Positions 47,591 through 56,818 of a DNA stretch of 64,000 nucleotides are shown here, one piece after another. The notes under the pieces are model-generated. The model did no database searches. It worked only from the letters and a program-made list of their open reading frames with translations, and had not been told where the DNA came from. The DNA is from Gryllotalpicola daejeonensis (lineage in GTDB: Bacteria > Actinomycetota > Actinomycetes > Actinomycetales > Microbacteriaceae). Each line of letters opens with the position of its first letter. The stretch's first letter is position 1. Position numbers and translations under genes: made by a program. The DNA lies in assembly GCF_039538145.1 (NCBI RefSeq), contig NZ_BAABBV010000001.1, forward strand, positions 558,001 to 622,000, read 5' to 3'.

Positions 47591-47641
47591 TACTAACCCC
47601 GCTACGCTGACTCCAAACTAGACGTACGGAGCTCGCACACC

Positions 47642-48040
47642 ATGTCGTACACACCGCCGCCGCCTCCCCCGCAGTACGCCGGGGCGCAGCTGCGCCCTGA
47701 CGAAGAGCGCACCTGGTCGATCCTCACGCACGTCATCGCAGGCGGGCTCAACCTGATCACCGGCGGGCTGTTCGCGGGCCTCATCGGCGCGATCGTCCTC
47801 TATGTCGTCTACAAGGACCGCGGCCCGTTCGTCCGCCAGCACACCACGACCACGCTGAACTTCCAGATCACGATGATCATCGCCGAGATCATCGGCTGGA
47901 TCACCGCGTTCCTCATCGTCGGGTTCTTCATCCTCGCCGCGGTGTGGATCGTCAACATCGTGTTCAGCATCATGGGTGCGCTGGCCGCGAGCCGCGGCGA
48001 GTACTACACGTATCCGCTGGCGATCAAGTTCTTCAAGTAG
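47642..48040 (+). CDS. DUF4870-domain membrane protein
   Basis: This 132-residue protein has a Pro-rich cytosolic start (SYTPPPPPPQYAGAQ), then the DUF4870 pattern. RTWSILTHVIAGGLNLITGG begins the first span, VYKDRGPFVRQHTTTTLNFQIT near residue 60 is the conserved loop, and two further spans run to residue 115. The tail AASRGEYYTYPLAIKFFK is also typical. The function of the family is unknown. It starts at ATG 47642 with ACGGAG upstream and is divergent from hrcA, sharing its promoter region and so possibly touched by CIRCE control. Confidence 0.85.
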   Translation: MSYTPPPPPPQYAGAQLRPDEERTWSILTHVIAGGLNLITGGLFAGLIGAIVLYVVYKDRGPFVRQHTTTTLNFQITMIIAEIIGWITAFLIVGFFILAAVWIVNIVFSIMGALAASRGEYYTYPLAIKFFK

Positions 48041-48049
48041 CCGCGCGCA

Positions 48050-49273
48050 TCACGGCACGAGGCGGCGCACGACCGCGTCGGCCAGCAGGCGGCCGCGCAG
48101 GGTGAGCCGGATGCTTCCGCCGATCGCCGCCGCGCCGTCGATCAGCCCTTCGGCGATGAGCCCGGCGACCTCGGTGCGCCCGGCATCATCGAGCTCTGCG
48201 ACGGGCAGCCCCTCGACGATGCGGACCTTGAGCAGGATGTCCTCGACGCGCCGAGTCTCGGCGTCGAGGGTCTCGCGCCCTGCGGCGGGCGACTCGCCCT
48301 GAAGCATCCGTGCCGCGTATGCCGCGGGGTGCTTGACGTTCCACCAGCGCACACCGCCGACGTGGCTGTGCGCGCCGGGGCCGACGCCCCACCAGTCGGC
48401 GCCGCGCCAGTAGCCGAGGTTGTGCCGCGAGCGGTGCTCGGGGCCGGTGGCCCAGTTGGAGACCTCGTACCACCCGTAGCCCGCCGCCTCGAGCACGGCA
48501 TCCGCCAGCTCGTACATGTCCGCAGTCAGGTCGTCATCGGGCTCGGCGACCTCGCCGCGGCGGATCTGGCGCGCGAGCTTGGTGCCCTCTTCGACGATCA
48601 GCGCGTACGCGCTCAGATGGTCGGGGGCGCACGCGAGCGCGGCATCGAGCGAGCGGCGCCAGTCGTCGAGGGTCTCCCCCGGCGTTCCGTAGATCAGGTC
48701 GAGGCTCACGTCGAGCCCGGCGTCGCGCGCCCACTCGACGACGAGGGGCACGCGCTCGGGGTCGTGGGTGCGCTCGAGGGTCGCAAGCACGCTCGGCACG
48801 GCCGACTGCATGCCGAAGCTGACGCGGGTGAAGCCGGAATCGGCGAGGCTGCGCAGCGCCGCGGCATCCACCGAGTCGGGGTTCGCCTCTGTGGTGATCT
48901 CGGCCCCAGGCGCGAGCCCCCATGCGTCGCGCACCGCGGCGAGCATGCGCGCGAGGTCGCCGGGCGGCAGCAGCGTCGGCGTGCCGCCGCCGAAGAAGAC
49001 CGTCGAGACCGGGCGTGCGGGAAGGCCCGACCGCTCGAGCGCGCGGGCGGCGAACCGCACCTCGGCGATCGCCTGGTCCGCGTAATCCGTCTGCTTCACC
49101 CCGCGCAGCTCGGTCGCGGTGTACGTGTTGAAATCGCAGTAGCCGCACCGCACGCGGCAGAACGGCACGTGCAGGTACACGCCGAAATCGCGATCGGTCG
49201 CACCGACCGCCGCCTGCGCCGGCAACAGCCCGTCCTGTGGTGCGGGGTCGCCGAGGGGAAGTGCGCTAGGCAC
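48050..49273 (-). CDS. hemW: Radical SAM protein HemW
   Basis: This 407-residue radical SAM protein is now regarded as a heme chaperone rather than a coproporphyrinogen oxidase. The iron-sulfur motif CRVRCGYCDF near residue 42 (C-x3-C-x2-C) is complete. STVFFGGGTPTLLPP near 92 and EITTEANPDSVD near 128 are family landmarks, with RVSFGMQS and DLIYGTPGET later. There is a C-terminal HemN-type domain. The start is GTG 49273, 5 bp after the DUF1990 stop. It follows lepA in the usual order, with one gene inserted. Confidence 0.92.
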   Translation of the reverse strand: MPSALPLGDPAPQDGLLPAQAAVGATDRDFGVYLHVPFCRVRCGYCDFNTYTATELRGVKQTDYADQAIAEVRFAARALERSGLPARPVSTVFFGGGTPTLLPPGDLARMLAAVRDAWGLAPGAEITTEANPDSVDAAALRSLADSGFTRVSFGMQSAVPSVLATLERTHDPERVPLVVEWARDAGLDVSLDLIYGTPGETLDDWRRSLDAALACAPDHLSAYALIVEEGTKLARQIRRGEVAEPDDDLTADMYELADAVLEAAGYGWYEVSNWATGPEHRSRHNLGYWRGADWWGVGPGAHSHVGGVRWWNVKHPAAYAARMLQGESPAAGRETLDAETRRVEDILLKVRIVEGLPVAELDDAGRTEVAGLIAEGLIDGAAAIGGSIRLTLRGRLLADAVVRRLVP

Positions 49274-49278
49274 GATGG

Positions 49279-49941
49279 CTACGCGGCATTGATGGGATGC
49301 AGCGCGCGCAGGTACTTCGCCGTGATGTCCTTGCGCACGCTGCTCGAGATCGGTGAGAGCAGGCGCCAGCCGAACGACGCGGGGCGCGAGAAGCTCCGCA
49401 CGGTCAGCCAAACGGAATCGTCGTCGCGGTGCTCGAGGATGAAGGCCTCTTCCCCGCTCTCGGGGTGGCCGTGCAGCGTTCCGTACGCGAAGCCGACCCG
49501 CTTCGGGTCGTCGATGACGTAGACGACGCGCACCGGCGCTTCGACGGTGATCGGGCCGATCTTCGTCTTGAGCACCGCCGACATGCCGTTCGAGATGAGC
49601 GGCTCGCCCTCGTCGTTGTACACGGACTCCGCGCCGCCGACGTCGCGCATGCCGACCGGGGTCCCGTCTTCCGCGAAGCGCACGCCGGCGTACTGCTCGC
49701 CGGTGCCGAGGTCGACGTTCGTCACCTTGAGTCCGGCGCCGCGCTGCACGCCCCACGACATGAGGGCGGCCTTCGACGTCTCCCAGCGCTCGTCGCCGCT
49801 GCCGAGGCGGATGCTGCGCTCCATCGGCTTATAGCCGTGCGGCGGGTACTGCAGCAGGTCGATGGCCTGAGTACCGCCGATCGCTCCATAGGTGACCGGC
49901 GTCTCGGCCGCGCCTTCGCGACCGCGGCGCTGCGCGCTCAC
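49279..49941 (-). CDS. DUF1990-family protein
   Basis: This 220-residue protein matches the DUF1990 family. PPHGYKPMERSIRLGSGDERWETSKAALMSWGVQRGAG spans residues 33-70. The body is mostly beta (APVRVVYVIDDPKRVGFAYGTLHGHPESGEEAFILEH), a fold seen in START-like domains. It ends with SPISSSVRKDITAKYLRAL. The function of the family is unknown. It overlaps the lepA start by 4 bp and lies just before hemW, so it is transcribed with translation-related genes. Confidence 0.8.
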   Translation of the reverse strand: MSAQRRGREGAAETPVTYGAIGGTQAIDLLQYPPHGYKPMERSIRLGSGDERWETSKAALMSWGVQRGAGLKVTNVDLGTGEQYAGVRFAEDGTPVGMRDVGGAESVYNDEGEPLISNGMSAVLKTKIGPITVEAPVRVVYVIDDPKRVGFAYGTLHGHPESGEEAFILEHRDDDSVWLTVRSFSRPASFGWRLLSPISSSVRKDITAKYLRALHPINAA

Positions 49942-51791
49942 TTGTCCTTGTCCTTGCGCTCGGTGTCGCCGGAGAGTGCGGCGATGAAGGCTTCCTGCGG
50001 GACTTCGACGCGGCCGACCATCTTCATGCGCTTCTTGCCCTCCTTCTGCTTCTCGAGCAGCTTGCGCTTGCGGGTGATGTCACCGCCGTAGCACTTGGCG
50101 AGGACGTCCTTGCGCATCGCGCGGATCGATTCGCGGGCGATGATACGGGCACCGATGGCAGCCTGCACGGGAACCTCGAACTGCTGCCGAGGGATGAGCT
50201 CGCGCAGGCGGCCCGTCATGAGCACGCCGTAGGCGTACGCCTTGTCGCGGTGCACGATCGCGCTGAACGCGTCGACCTGCTCGCCCTGCAGCAGGATGTC
50301 GACCTTGACGAGGTCGGCCTCCTGGTCGCCCGCCGGCTCGTAGTCCAGGCTCGCGTAGCCCTGGGTGCGGCTCTTCAGCTGGTCGAAGAAGTCGAAGACG
50401 ATCTCGCCGAGGGGCACGACGTACTTGATCTCGACGCGGTCCTCACTCAGGTAGTCCATGCCGATCAGCGTGCCTCGGCGGGACTGGCAGAGCTCCATGA
50501 TCGTGCCGACGTAGTCCTTCGGCGCGAGGATCGCGGCGCGCACCATGGGCTCGCGCACCGAATCGATCTTGCCGCTCGGGAACTCCGACGGGTTCGTGAC
50601 GGTGACCGTCTTCTTGTCCTCTGTGGTCACCTCGTAGACCACGCTCGGGGCCGTCGTGATGATGTCGAGGCCGAACTCGCGCTCGAGCCGCTCCGTGACG
50701 ATCTCGAGGTGCAGCAGACCGAGGAAGCCGCAGCGGAAGCCGAAGCCGAGGGCGACCGACGTCTCCGGCTCGTAGTTCAGCGCGGCATCCGACAGCTTCA
50801 GCTTGTCCAGCGCCTCACGCAGCTCGGGGTAGTCGCTCGCGTCGATCGGGTACAGGCCCGAGAACACCATCGGCTTCGGGTCGGTGTAGCCCGCGAGTGC
50901 TTCCGTGGCCGGCTTCACTGCATCGGTGACGGTGTCGCCCACCTTGGACTGGCGAACGTCCTTCACGCCGGTGATCAGGTAGCCGACCTCGCCGACGCCG
51001 AGGCCCTTCGTGGGCGTCGGCTCCGGCGAGCTCACGCCGATCTCGAGCAGCTCGTGCGTCGCGCGCGTCGACATCATCTGGATGCGCTGGCGGGGCGACA
51101 GCTTGCCGTCGACCATGCGCACGTAGGTGACGACGCCTCGGTACGCGTCGTAGACCGAGTCGAAGATCATGGCGCGGGCGGGCGCGGATGCGTCACCCTT
51201 CGGCGCCGGGATGCGCTCGACGACCCTGTCGAGCAGCGCGTCGACGCCCATGCCGGTCTTCCCGGAGACGCGCAGCACGTCGTCCGGGCTGCCGCCGATC
51301 AGGTTCGCGAGCTCGGCGGCGTACTTCTCAGGGTCTGCGGCGGGCAGGTCGATCTTGTTCAGGACAGGGATGATCTCGAGGTCGTTCTCGAGTGCGAGGT
51401 AGAGGTTCGCAAGCGTCTGCGCCTCGATGCCCTGCGCCGCGTCGACGAGCAGGATCGCGCCCTCGCAGGCGGCGAGCGAGCGCGAGACCTCGTAGGTGAA
51501 GTCGACGTGGCCGGGCGTGTCGATCATGTTGAGCGCGTACGTGTCGCCGCTGTGCTCCCACGGCATCCGCACGGCCTGGCTCTTGATCGTGATGCCGCGC
51601 TCGCGCTCGATGTCCATGCGGTCGAGGTACTGGGCGCGCATGTCGCGCTCCTGCACGATGCCGGTCAGCTGCAGCATCCGATCGGCGAGCGTCGACTTGC
51701 CGTGGTCGATGTGCGCGATGATGCAGAAGTTGCGGATGCGGGCCGGGTCCGTTGCTGCGGGCTCGAGGGCCGCCTGGGCTCGTGGTGACAT
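49938..51791 (-). CDS. lepA: Elongation factor 4
   Basis: This 617-residue GTPase acts on ribosomes, promoting back-translocation or subunit assembly. The G domain has AHIDHGKST near residue 28, DTPGHVDF near 92 and NKIDLP near 146. The EF4-specific C-terminal domain follows (YASLDYEPAGDQEADLVKVDILL near 500 and KCYGGDITRKRKLLEKQKEGKKRMK near 575). Length is normal. It overlaps the DUF1990 gene by 4 bp. The 33-bp gap before the aminotransferase stop is clear of other genes. Confidence 0.96.
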   Translation of the reverse strand: MSPRAQAALEPAATDPARIRNFCIIAHIDHGKSTLADRMLQLTGIVQERDMRAQYLDRMDIERERGITIKSQAVRMPWEHSGDTYALNMIDTPGHVDFTYEVSRSLAACEGAILLVDAAQGIEAQTLANLYLALENDLEIIPVLNKIDLPAADPEKYAAELANLIGGSPDDVLRVSGKTGMGVDALLDRVVERIPAPKGDASAPARAMIFDSVYDAYRGVVTYVRMVDGKLSPRQRIQMMSTRATHELLEIGVSSPEPTPTKGLGVGEVGYLITGVKDVRQSKVGDTVTDAVKPATEALAGYTDPKPMVFSGLYPIDASDYPELREALDKLKLSDAALNYEPETSVALGFGFRCGFLGLLHLEIVTERLEREFGLDIITTAPSVVYEVTTEDKKTVTVTNPSEFPSGKIDSVREPMVRAAILAPKDYVGTIMELCQSRRGTLIGMDYLSEDRVEIKYVVPLGEIVFDFFDQLKSRTQGYASLDYEPAGDQEADLVKVDILLQGEQVDAFSAIVHRDKAYAYGVLMTGRLRELIPRQQFEVPVQAAIGARIIARESIRAMRKDVLAKCYGGDITRKRKLLEKQKEGKKRMKMVGRVEVPQEAFIAALSGDTERKDKDK

Positions 51792-51824
51792 GTCCCGACG
51801 ATTCTCTCAGATCGGCCCTGAAAC

Positions 51825-52970
51825 TCAGACTCGGGCAGGAAGACGCCGGAGCCCCTCCAGCAGCGCCTCGGTCGGGCTCGCGGCGCAGACCCTGATCCAC
51901 CCCTCGCCTGATGGGCCGAATGCGCTGCCCGGGGCGACCGCGACGCGCTTCTCGATGACGAAGCGCTCGGCCCACTCCTGCACGTCGCCCTCGCCGACGG
52001 CCTGCGAGACGTCGATCCAGAGGTAGAAGGCGCCCTCGGGCTCGTAGTGCCGGATCCCCCGCTCGCGCAGTAGCGCGGTCGCCTGCGCGACGTTCTCGCG
52101 GTAGTGCTCGGCGGCGGCGGCGACGGCGTCCTGCGGCCCCGTGAGGGCGGCGATGCTCGCATACTGCGCGGGCGCGTTGATGCAGCTGATCGAGCCCTCC
52201 TGCACGCGGCGCAGCTCGTCGCCGAGCCCGGGCGGCGTGACCAGGTAGCCCGCGCGAATGCCGGTCATTGCGTAGCTCTTCGACAGCGAGAACACACTCA
52301 GCACGCGGTCGTCAGCGTCGAGACTCGCGATGCTGATGTGCGGCCGGCCGTGCGCGAAGTACTCGTAGACCTCGTCGCTGATCACCCAGAGGTCGTGCCG
52401 CTTCGCGAACTCCAGCAGCTCGCGCAGCGTCTCTTCGGGGAAGACGACCCCCAGGGGGTTGGAGGGCGAGTTGACGAGGAGCGCGCGAGTGCGGGGCGTC
52501 ACGAGCTTCTCGAGGTCGGATGCCTGGGGCAGGAATCCGTGCTCGGCACGCAGCGCGTAGCGCACGGGAACGGCGCTGTGCATGCGCGCCGCCATCGCGA
52601 ACGTCGTGTAGCCCGGGTCGGGAATGAGGATCTCGTCGCCGGGGTCGAGCACCAGACCCTGCGCCTGGTGGAGGGCCTGGGTGGCGCCCACGGTGCTCCA
52701 GACCTGGTCCGGGTCGACCGTGATGCCGTTGACGGAGTGCAGCTTGGCCACCACAGCCTCGCGGAACTCGGGAATGCCGCCGTTCGGCGTGTAGTCGGTG
52801 AATCCGTCTGCCCAGGCGCGCGCGGCCGCCGCTGCGATGTGCGGCGCCGGATCTGCGTCGGGCTCGCCGATCGCGAGCATGATCACGTCCGGCAGGCCGT
52901 GGGCAGCATCGAAGACGCGGCGGATGCCTGACGCGGGAACGGACTCGATGTGGCGCGCGAGCTCTGGCAT
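51825..52970 (-). CDS. PLP-dependent class I/II aminotransferase
   Basis: This 381-residue enzyme has the fold-type I landmarks VIMLAIGEPDADPAPHI near residue 30, FTDYTPNGGIPEFREAVV near 60, VNSPSNPLGVVFP near 160 and DLWVISDEVYEYFAHG near 190. The PLP Lys is in FSLSKSYAMTGIRAGYLV near 220, with a final Arg in WIRVCAASP. It resembles aspartate-type transaminases; the amino donor cannot be told from sequence. I start at ATG 52970. A longer upstream reading would only mirror rpsT on the other strand. Confidence 0.9.
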   Translation of the reverse strand: MPELARHIESVPASGIRRVFDAAHGLPDVIMLAIGEPDADPAPHIAAAAARAWADGFTDYTPNGGIPEFREAVVAKLHSVNGITVDPDQVWSTVGATQALHQAQGLVLDPGDEILIPDPGYTTFAMAARMHSAVPVRYALRAEHGFLPQASDLEKLVTPRTRALLVNSPSNPLGVVFPEETLRELLEFAKRHDLWVISDEVYEYFAHGRPHISIASLDADDRVLSVFSLSKSYAMTGIRAGYLVTPPGLGDELRRVQEGSISCINAPAQYASIAALTGPQDAVAAAAEHYRENVAQATALLRERGIRHYEPEGAFYLWIDVSQAVGEGDVQEWAERFVIEKRVAVAPGSAFGPSGEGWIRVCAASPTEALLEGLRRLPARV

Positions 52971-53109
52971 GCACCCGAGGCTATCGGGGCGCTCTGATAG
53001 CATGAGTGGTCGACTTCCGCACGTGTCCCACACGCGTGCGAATCGCCGCCGGAGCCCCTCTACCTCCTGGTGGCCATTCATCAGTCCGTTCGATAGAAGG
53101 AACACGCAA

Positions 53110-53370
53110 GTGGCAAACATCAAGTCGCAGCTCAAGCGCATCAAGACCAACCGCAAGGCCGAAGAGCGCAACAAGGCCGTCAAGAGCGAGCTCAAGACCC
53201 TCGTGCGCACCACCCGCGCCGCCGTCGCCGCCGGCGACGCAGAGAAGGCCGCCGCCGCTCTGAAGACCGCGTCGAAGAAGCTCGACAAGGCCGTCAGCAA
53301 GGGTGTCATCCACAAGAACCAGGCCGCGAACCGCAAGTCCGGCCTGGCCAAGCTGGTCAGCAGCCTGTAA
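53110..53370 (+). CDS. rpsT: Ribosomal protein bS20
   Basis: This 86-residue, very basic protein binds the 5' domain of 16S rRNA early in 30S assembly. It begins ANIKSQLKRIKTNRKAEERNK and continues as helices rich in Ala and Lys, ending ANRKSGLAKLVSSL, the family pattern. The start is GTG 53110, preceded by GAAGGAA. It is monocistronic on the plus strand with a strong terminator directly after it. The promoter lies in the 139-bp gap shared with the divergent aminotransferase gene. Confidence 0.96.
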   Translation: MANIKSQLKRIKTNRKAEERNKAVKSELKTLVRTTRAAVAAGDAEKAAAALKTASKKLDKAVSKGVIHKNQAANRKSGLAKLVSSL

Positions 53371-53383
53371 GGCACGCATTCGG

Positions 53384-53411
53384 AAGGGCCCCGCTTCGGC
53401 GGGGCCCTTTT
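53384..53411 (+). terminator. Intrinsic terminator of rpsT
   Basis: AAGGGCCCCGC (53384-53394), a TTCG tetraloop and GCGGGGCCCTT (53399-53409) form an 11-bp stem followed by T residues to 53411. It is a textbook terminator 13 bp after the rpsT stop, and may also end holA transcription from the other side. Confidence 0.9.
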
Positions 53412-53423
53412 CCTATACCCGAG

Positions 53424-54422
53424 CTACGCCCGGCCCTTGGAGCTCACGATGCGCACGAGCCGCTCGAGCGCGAACACCGGGTCGCGGCCGCCGCCCTTCA
53501 CCTCGGCATCGGCGGCCGCCAGCGCCTGGATGGCCGCGACCAGCCCCTGCTCGTCCCAGCCCTGCAGCTCTTCGCGGGCGCGCTTGACCTGCCAGGGCGA
53601 GAGTCCGAACTTGCTCGCCAGCTGCCCGTCGGCGCCACGCGAGCCTTTGAGTTTCGCCATGGTGCGCACCTTGCTCGCGAACGCCGCGACCATCGGCACC
53701 GGGTCGGCGCCGCTCGCGAGGGCGTGCCGCATCGTCACGAGCGCCTCACCATAGCGGCCCGCGATCGCCGCATCGGCCACCGAGAACGAGTTCACCTCGA
53801 CGCGGCCGCCGTAGTAGCTGTCGACGACCTTCTCGTCGATCTCGGCAGCGCTGTCGCTGATGAGCTGCTGGCAGGCGGAGGCGAGCTCGGCCAGGTCGTC
53901 GGCGAAGGCGGAGACCACCGCCCGCAGCGCGGCCGGAGTGATGCGCTTTCCGGCGCGGCGGAACTCGTCTCGGGCGAAGTCGAACTTGTCGGAGTCGCGC
54001 TTGAGCTCGGCGCAGACGATCTCGATGCCGCCGCCGCGGCCAGAGCGGATCTCGTCGAGCAGCTTCTTCCCGCGCACTCCCCCTGCGTGGCGCAGCACGA
54101 GCACGGCACCGTCATCTGGGGCGGAGAGATAGTCGATGGTCTCGAGGATGAAGGCGTCGGATGCCTTCTCGACCCCGCTCGCACGGATCAGCCGCGGCTC
54201 GCCGAACAGCGATGGGCTCGCGAGCGTGACGAGCTCGCCCGGCGCGTAGTCGCCGGCGTCGATGTCGCTGACCTCGAGGCTCGGGTCGGCTTCCTTGAGC
54301 TGGTCGCGCAGCAGGCGGATCGCCCGGTCTGCCAGCACCGTCTCGGTGCCCGACACGAGCACAACGGGTGCTGGGCGCACCTGCCCCCAGCTCAGCTGCG
54401 GGATGGCGGTCTTCGCGGCCAC
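53424..54422 (-). CDS. holA: DNA polymerase III delta subunit
   Basis: This 332-residue subunit opens the sliding clamp as part of the clamp loader. It has the divergent AAA+ pattern of delta: PAPVVLVSGTETVLADRAIRLLRDQL near residue 15, LITLASPSLFGEPRLIR-like sequence near 55 and VLVLRHAGGVRGKKLLDEI near 95. A helical C-terminal collar follows. No Walker A is expected. I start at GTG 54422, which has a perfect AGGAGG 5 bp upstream (54427-54432), in preference to an ATG at 54461. It follows comEC in the usual order. Confidence 0.93.
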   Translation of the reverse strand: MAAKTAIPQLSWGQVRPAPVVLVSGTETVLADRAIRLLRDQLKEADPSLEVSDIDAGDYAPGELVTLASPSLFGEPRLIRASGVEKASDAFILETIDYLSAPDDGAVLVLRHAGGVRGKKLLDEIRSGRGGGIEIVCAELKRDSDKFDFARDEFRRAGKRITPAALRAVVSAFADDLAELASACQQLISDSAAEIDEKVVDSYYGGRVEVNSFSVADAAIAGRYGEALVTMRHALASGADPVPMVAAFASKVRTMAKLKGSRGADGQLASKFGLSPWQVKRAREELQGWDEQGLVAAIQALAAADAEVKGGGRDPVFALERLVRIVSSKGRA

Positions 54423-54460
54423 TCGTCCTCCTCGTGCTCCCAGCCTAGTTGCCGCCACCA

Positions 54461-56818
54461 TCACCGCCTCGCCGGAGTCCACAGCGCGGTGGCCGTCGTG
54501 CGCTTCTGCGACCACAGCGCGAGCGCTCCGCGATGAGAGGTGACGAGCAGCGTGCCCTCGAGGTCGGTGCGGGCGACCTGCGTCCCCGCGGCGCGCAGGA
54601 GCTGCAGCGCCTTCGCGGTCGGATGGCCGTAGGTGTTGCCGGCACCGCACGAGATCAGGCCGAGCCGCGCGTGCACGAGCCCGTAGAGCTTCTCGCTCTG
54701 GTCGGCGCTGCCGTGATGGGCGACTTTGACGATGTCCACGCTCGGAAGTCCGCCGTCGGAGAGCATCGCGTCTTGAGCTTTCTCGTCGAGGTCGGCGAGC
54801 GTCAGCATCCGCACCCCTGCTCCCTCGATCTCGAGCGCGACACCGCCCTCGTTGCTGGTCGACATGTCAGGGTGAGCGCCATCGGGCCAGAGCACCTGCC
54901 ACCGCAGCTCGCCGAGCGCGCCCTGGTCGCCGCGTGTCCCGAACCGAATCGGAACGTGATGCGTGCGCAGCTCTTCGACCCGGTGCTCGGCCGCTGCGTC
55001 CCCGGTCGGTGGCGTCCCGATCACGGCGGCGCCGGTCATGCCGACGACTGCGTCCAGGCCGCCGACGTGATCGGAGTCGTAATGCGTCAGCACGAGCAGC
55101 GCGAGGTGATGGATGCCCAACTCGCGCATGCAGTCCGCGAGCGGCTTCGGGTCGGGCCCGGTGTCGATGAGCGCATAGCTCGTGTCGCTGTGGAGCACGA
55201 TCGCGTCGCCCTGGCCGATGTCGCACAGCCCGATGACCCAGTCGCGCGGCATCGCGGCGCGCGCGGCGATCGCCGGCCCGGCTTGCAGAGCGAGCACGCC
55301 GACGATGAGCAGGGCGGATGCTGCGGCCGCGGCTCCTCGCACGCGCCGCCCGCCCACCGTGCGCGGACGGGCGACCAGGGCCACCACCCCGAGCGTCAGC
55401 ACCACCGCGACGCCGAACCCGATCACGCCCGCCGGCCAGGGCAGCGCACTGGCCGGCAGGGTGGTCGACGTCCGGGCGATCCCGGCGATCCAGCTCGCGG
55501 GCGCCCAGGCGGCCCACAGGAGTGGAGCGGCGAGGTGCGTGGAGAGCGGCACGACCAGGCATCCGATCAGCCCGATCACGGTCGCGATCGGCGCTGCAGG
55601 TTCGGCGAGCACGTTAGCGATGACGCCGTACAGCGGGACCGTCGGGTTCAGCAGCACGAGCACCGGCTGACAGGCGAGTTGTGCCGCGAGCGGCACCGAG
55701 AGGCCGACCGCCAGCCAGCGCGGCAGCCAGCGCTCGAGCCGCGTCGCCAGCGGTGGCGCGAGCACCAGCAGCGCGGCGGTCGCGACGACCGAGAGGGCGA
55801 ACCCGTAGTCCCTGGCCAGCCAGGGGTCGACGACGAGCAGGGTGAGCACGGCCAGGGCGAGCGCCGGAAGTGCGCGGCCCGGCCTGCCGAGCGCCGTGCC
55901 GAGCACGACGATCGCTGCCATCACCGCGGCGCGCAGCACACTCGCCCCGGGGGTCACGAGCACCACGAAAGCCGCGAGACCGACGAGCGCCCCTGCGATG
56001 CGCGCTCCGCGGCCCAGACCGGCGGCTGCCCCGACCGCGAGCAGCCCGGCGATGATGACCGCGCAGTTCGACCCGGAGACCGCAGTGAGATGGCTGAGCG
56101 ATGATGCCTTCATGTCTGCGTCGAGGTCTGCGCTGACCCGCGACTCGTCGCCGATGACGATGCCGGGCAGCAGCTCGCCGCCGCCACCCGGCAGCTTCGC
56201 TGTCGCGGTGCCGAACCGCGTTCGCAGGCCGTCGGACCAGGCAAGCCACGCAGGCGGTGCTGCGGTCTCACGCCAGGAGTCCGCATAGACGGTCAGAGCG
56301 ACGTCGTCCTCGGGCGGCATCGTCTTCACCGTGCCCGTCAGAGCCACCGTCTCGCCGATGCGCGGCTGCGCTCGAGCGCGGCTCGCGTACACCAGCGCCG
56401 GCACGCGCCCGGTGATACTCGTGCGTCCGACGTCGACTTCGCTCACCGTCACGTGGAAGCTCACCCGCTCGCCCCCGCCGAAGGCGCCGCCGGCCGCGGC
56501 CCGCGCGCCGGAATCGACGGTTCCGACGGCGCTGACGGTGTGACCCGAAACGGCGCCGTCGAGCGCCGGAGGGTGCCGCACCGGCCCGGCGATCGCGGTC
56601 GCCGCCGCGCCGACCCCGATGGCGGCCAGAGCGACGACGATCATTCCGGCGATGCCGCTGCGGCGCAGGAATCCGATCACCCCCACCGCGACCGCAGCCA
56701 ACCCGCTCACCGCAGCGCACACCCAGCCCGCCTCAGGGTCGGCGAGCAGCAGCCCTGCCGCGAGCCAGGCGGCGGCAGCCGGCGGAACCAGGCGCAGATC
56801 CAGACCGCGGGCTCTCAC
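54461..56818 (-). CDS. comEC: ComEC/Rec2-type DNA-uptake channel protein
   Basis: This 785-residue membrane protein would carry single-stranded DNA across the membrane. It has N-terminal spans, a soluble OB-like segment (residues 90-190), the multi-span ComEC core (MKASSLSHLTAVSGSNCAVIIAGLLAVGAAAG near 235 and following) and a C-terminal metallo-beta-lactamase domain with LTHYDSDHVGG near 590 and VKVAHHGSADQSE near 695. The GTG start overlaps the comEA stop (GTGA). Competence has seldom been shown in this family of bacteria, so natural DNA uptake is possible but unproven. Confidence 0.92.
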   Translation of the reverse strand: MRARGLDLRLVPPAAAAWLAAGLLLADPEAGWVCAAVSGLAAVAVGVIGFLRRSGIAGMIVVALAAIGVGAAATAIAGPVRHPPALDGAVSGHTVSAVGTVDSGARAAAGGAFGGGERVSFHVTVSEVDVGRTSITGRVPALVYASRARAQPRIGETVALTGTVKTMPPEDDVALTVYADSWRETAAPPAWLAWSDGLRTRFGTATAKLPGGGGELLPGIVIGDESRVSADLDADMKASSLSHLTAVSGSNCAVIIAGLLAVGAAAGLGRGARIAGALVGLAAFVVLVTPGASVLRAAVMAAIVVLGTALGRPGRALPALALAVLTLLVVDPWLARDYGFALSVVATAALLVLAPPLATRLERWLPRWLAVGLSVPLAAQLACQPVLVLLNPTVPLYGVIANVLAEPAAPIATVIGLIGCLVVPLSTHLAAPLLWAAWAPASWIAGIARTSTTLPASALPWPAGVIGFGVAVVLTLGVVALVARPRTVGGRRVRGAAAAASALLIVGVLALQAGPAIAARAAMPRDWVIGLCDIGQGDAIVLHSDTSYALIDTGPDPKPLADCMRELGIHHLALLVLTHYDSDHVGGLDAVVGMTGAAVIGTPPTGDAAAEHRVEELRTHHVPIRFGTRGDQGALGELRWQVLWPDGAHPDMSTSNEGGVALEIEGAGVRMLTLADLDEKAQDAMLSDGGLPSVDIVKVAHHGSADQSEKLYGLVHARLGLISCGAGNTYGHPTAKALQLLRAAGTQVARTDLEGTLLVTSHRGALALWSQKRTTATALWTPARR

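Noticed and set aside
52971..53379. N-terminal extension of the aminotransferase into the rpsT region
   Set aside because: The extension lies opposite rpsT and adds a sequence unlike the enzyme family. The ATG at 52970 gives the normal length.
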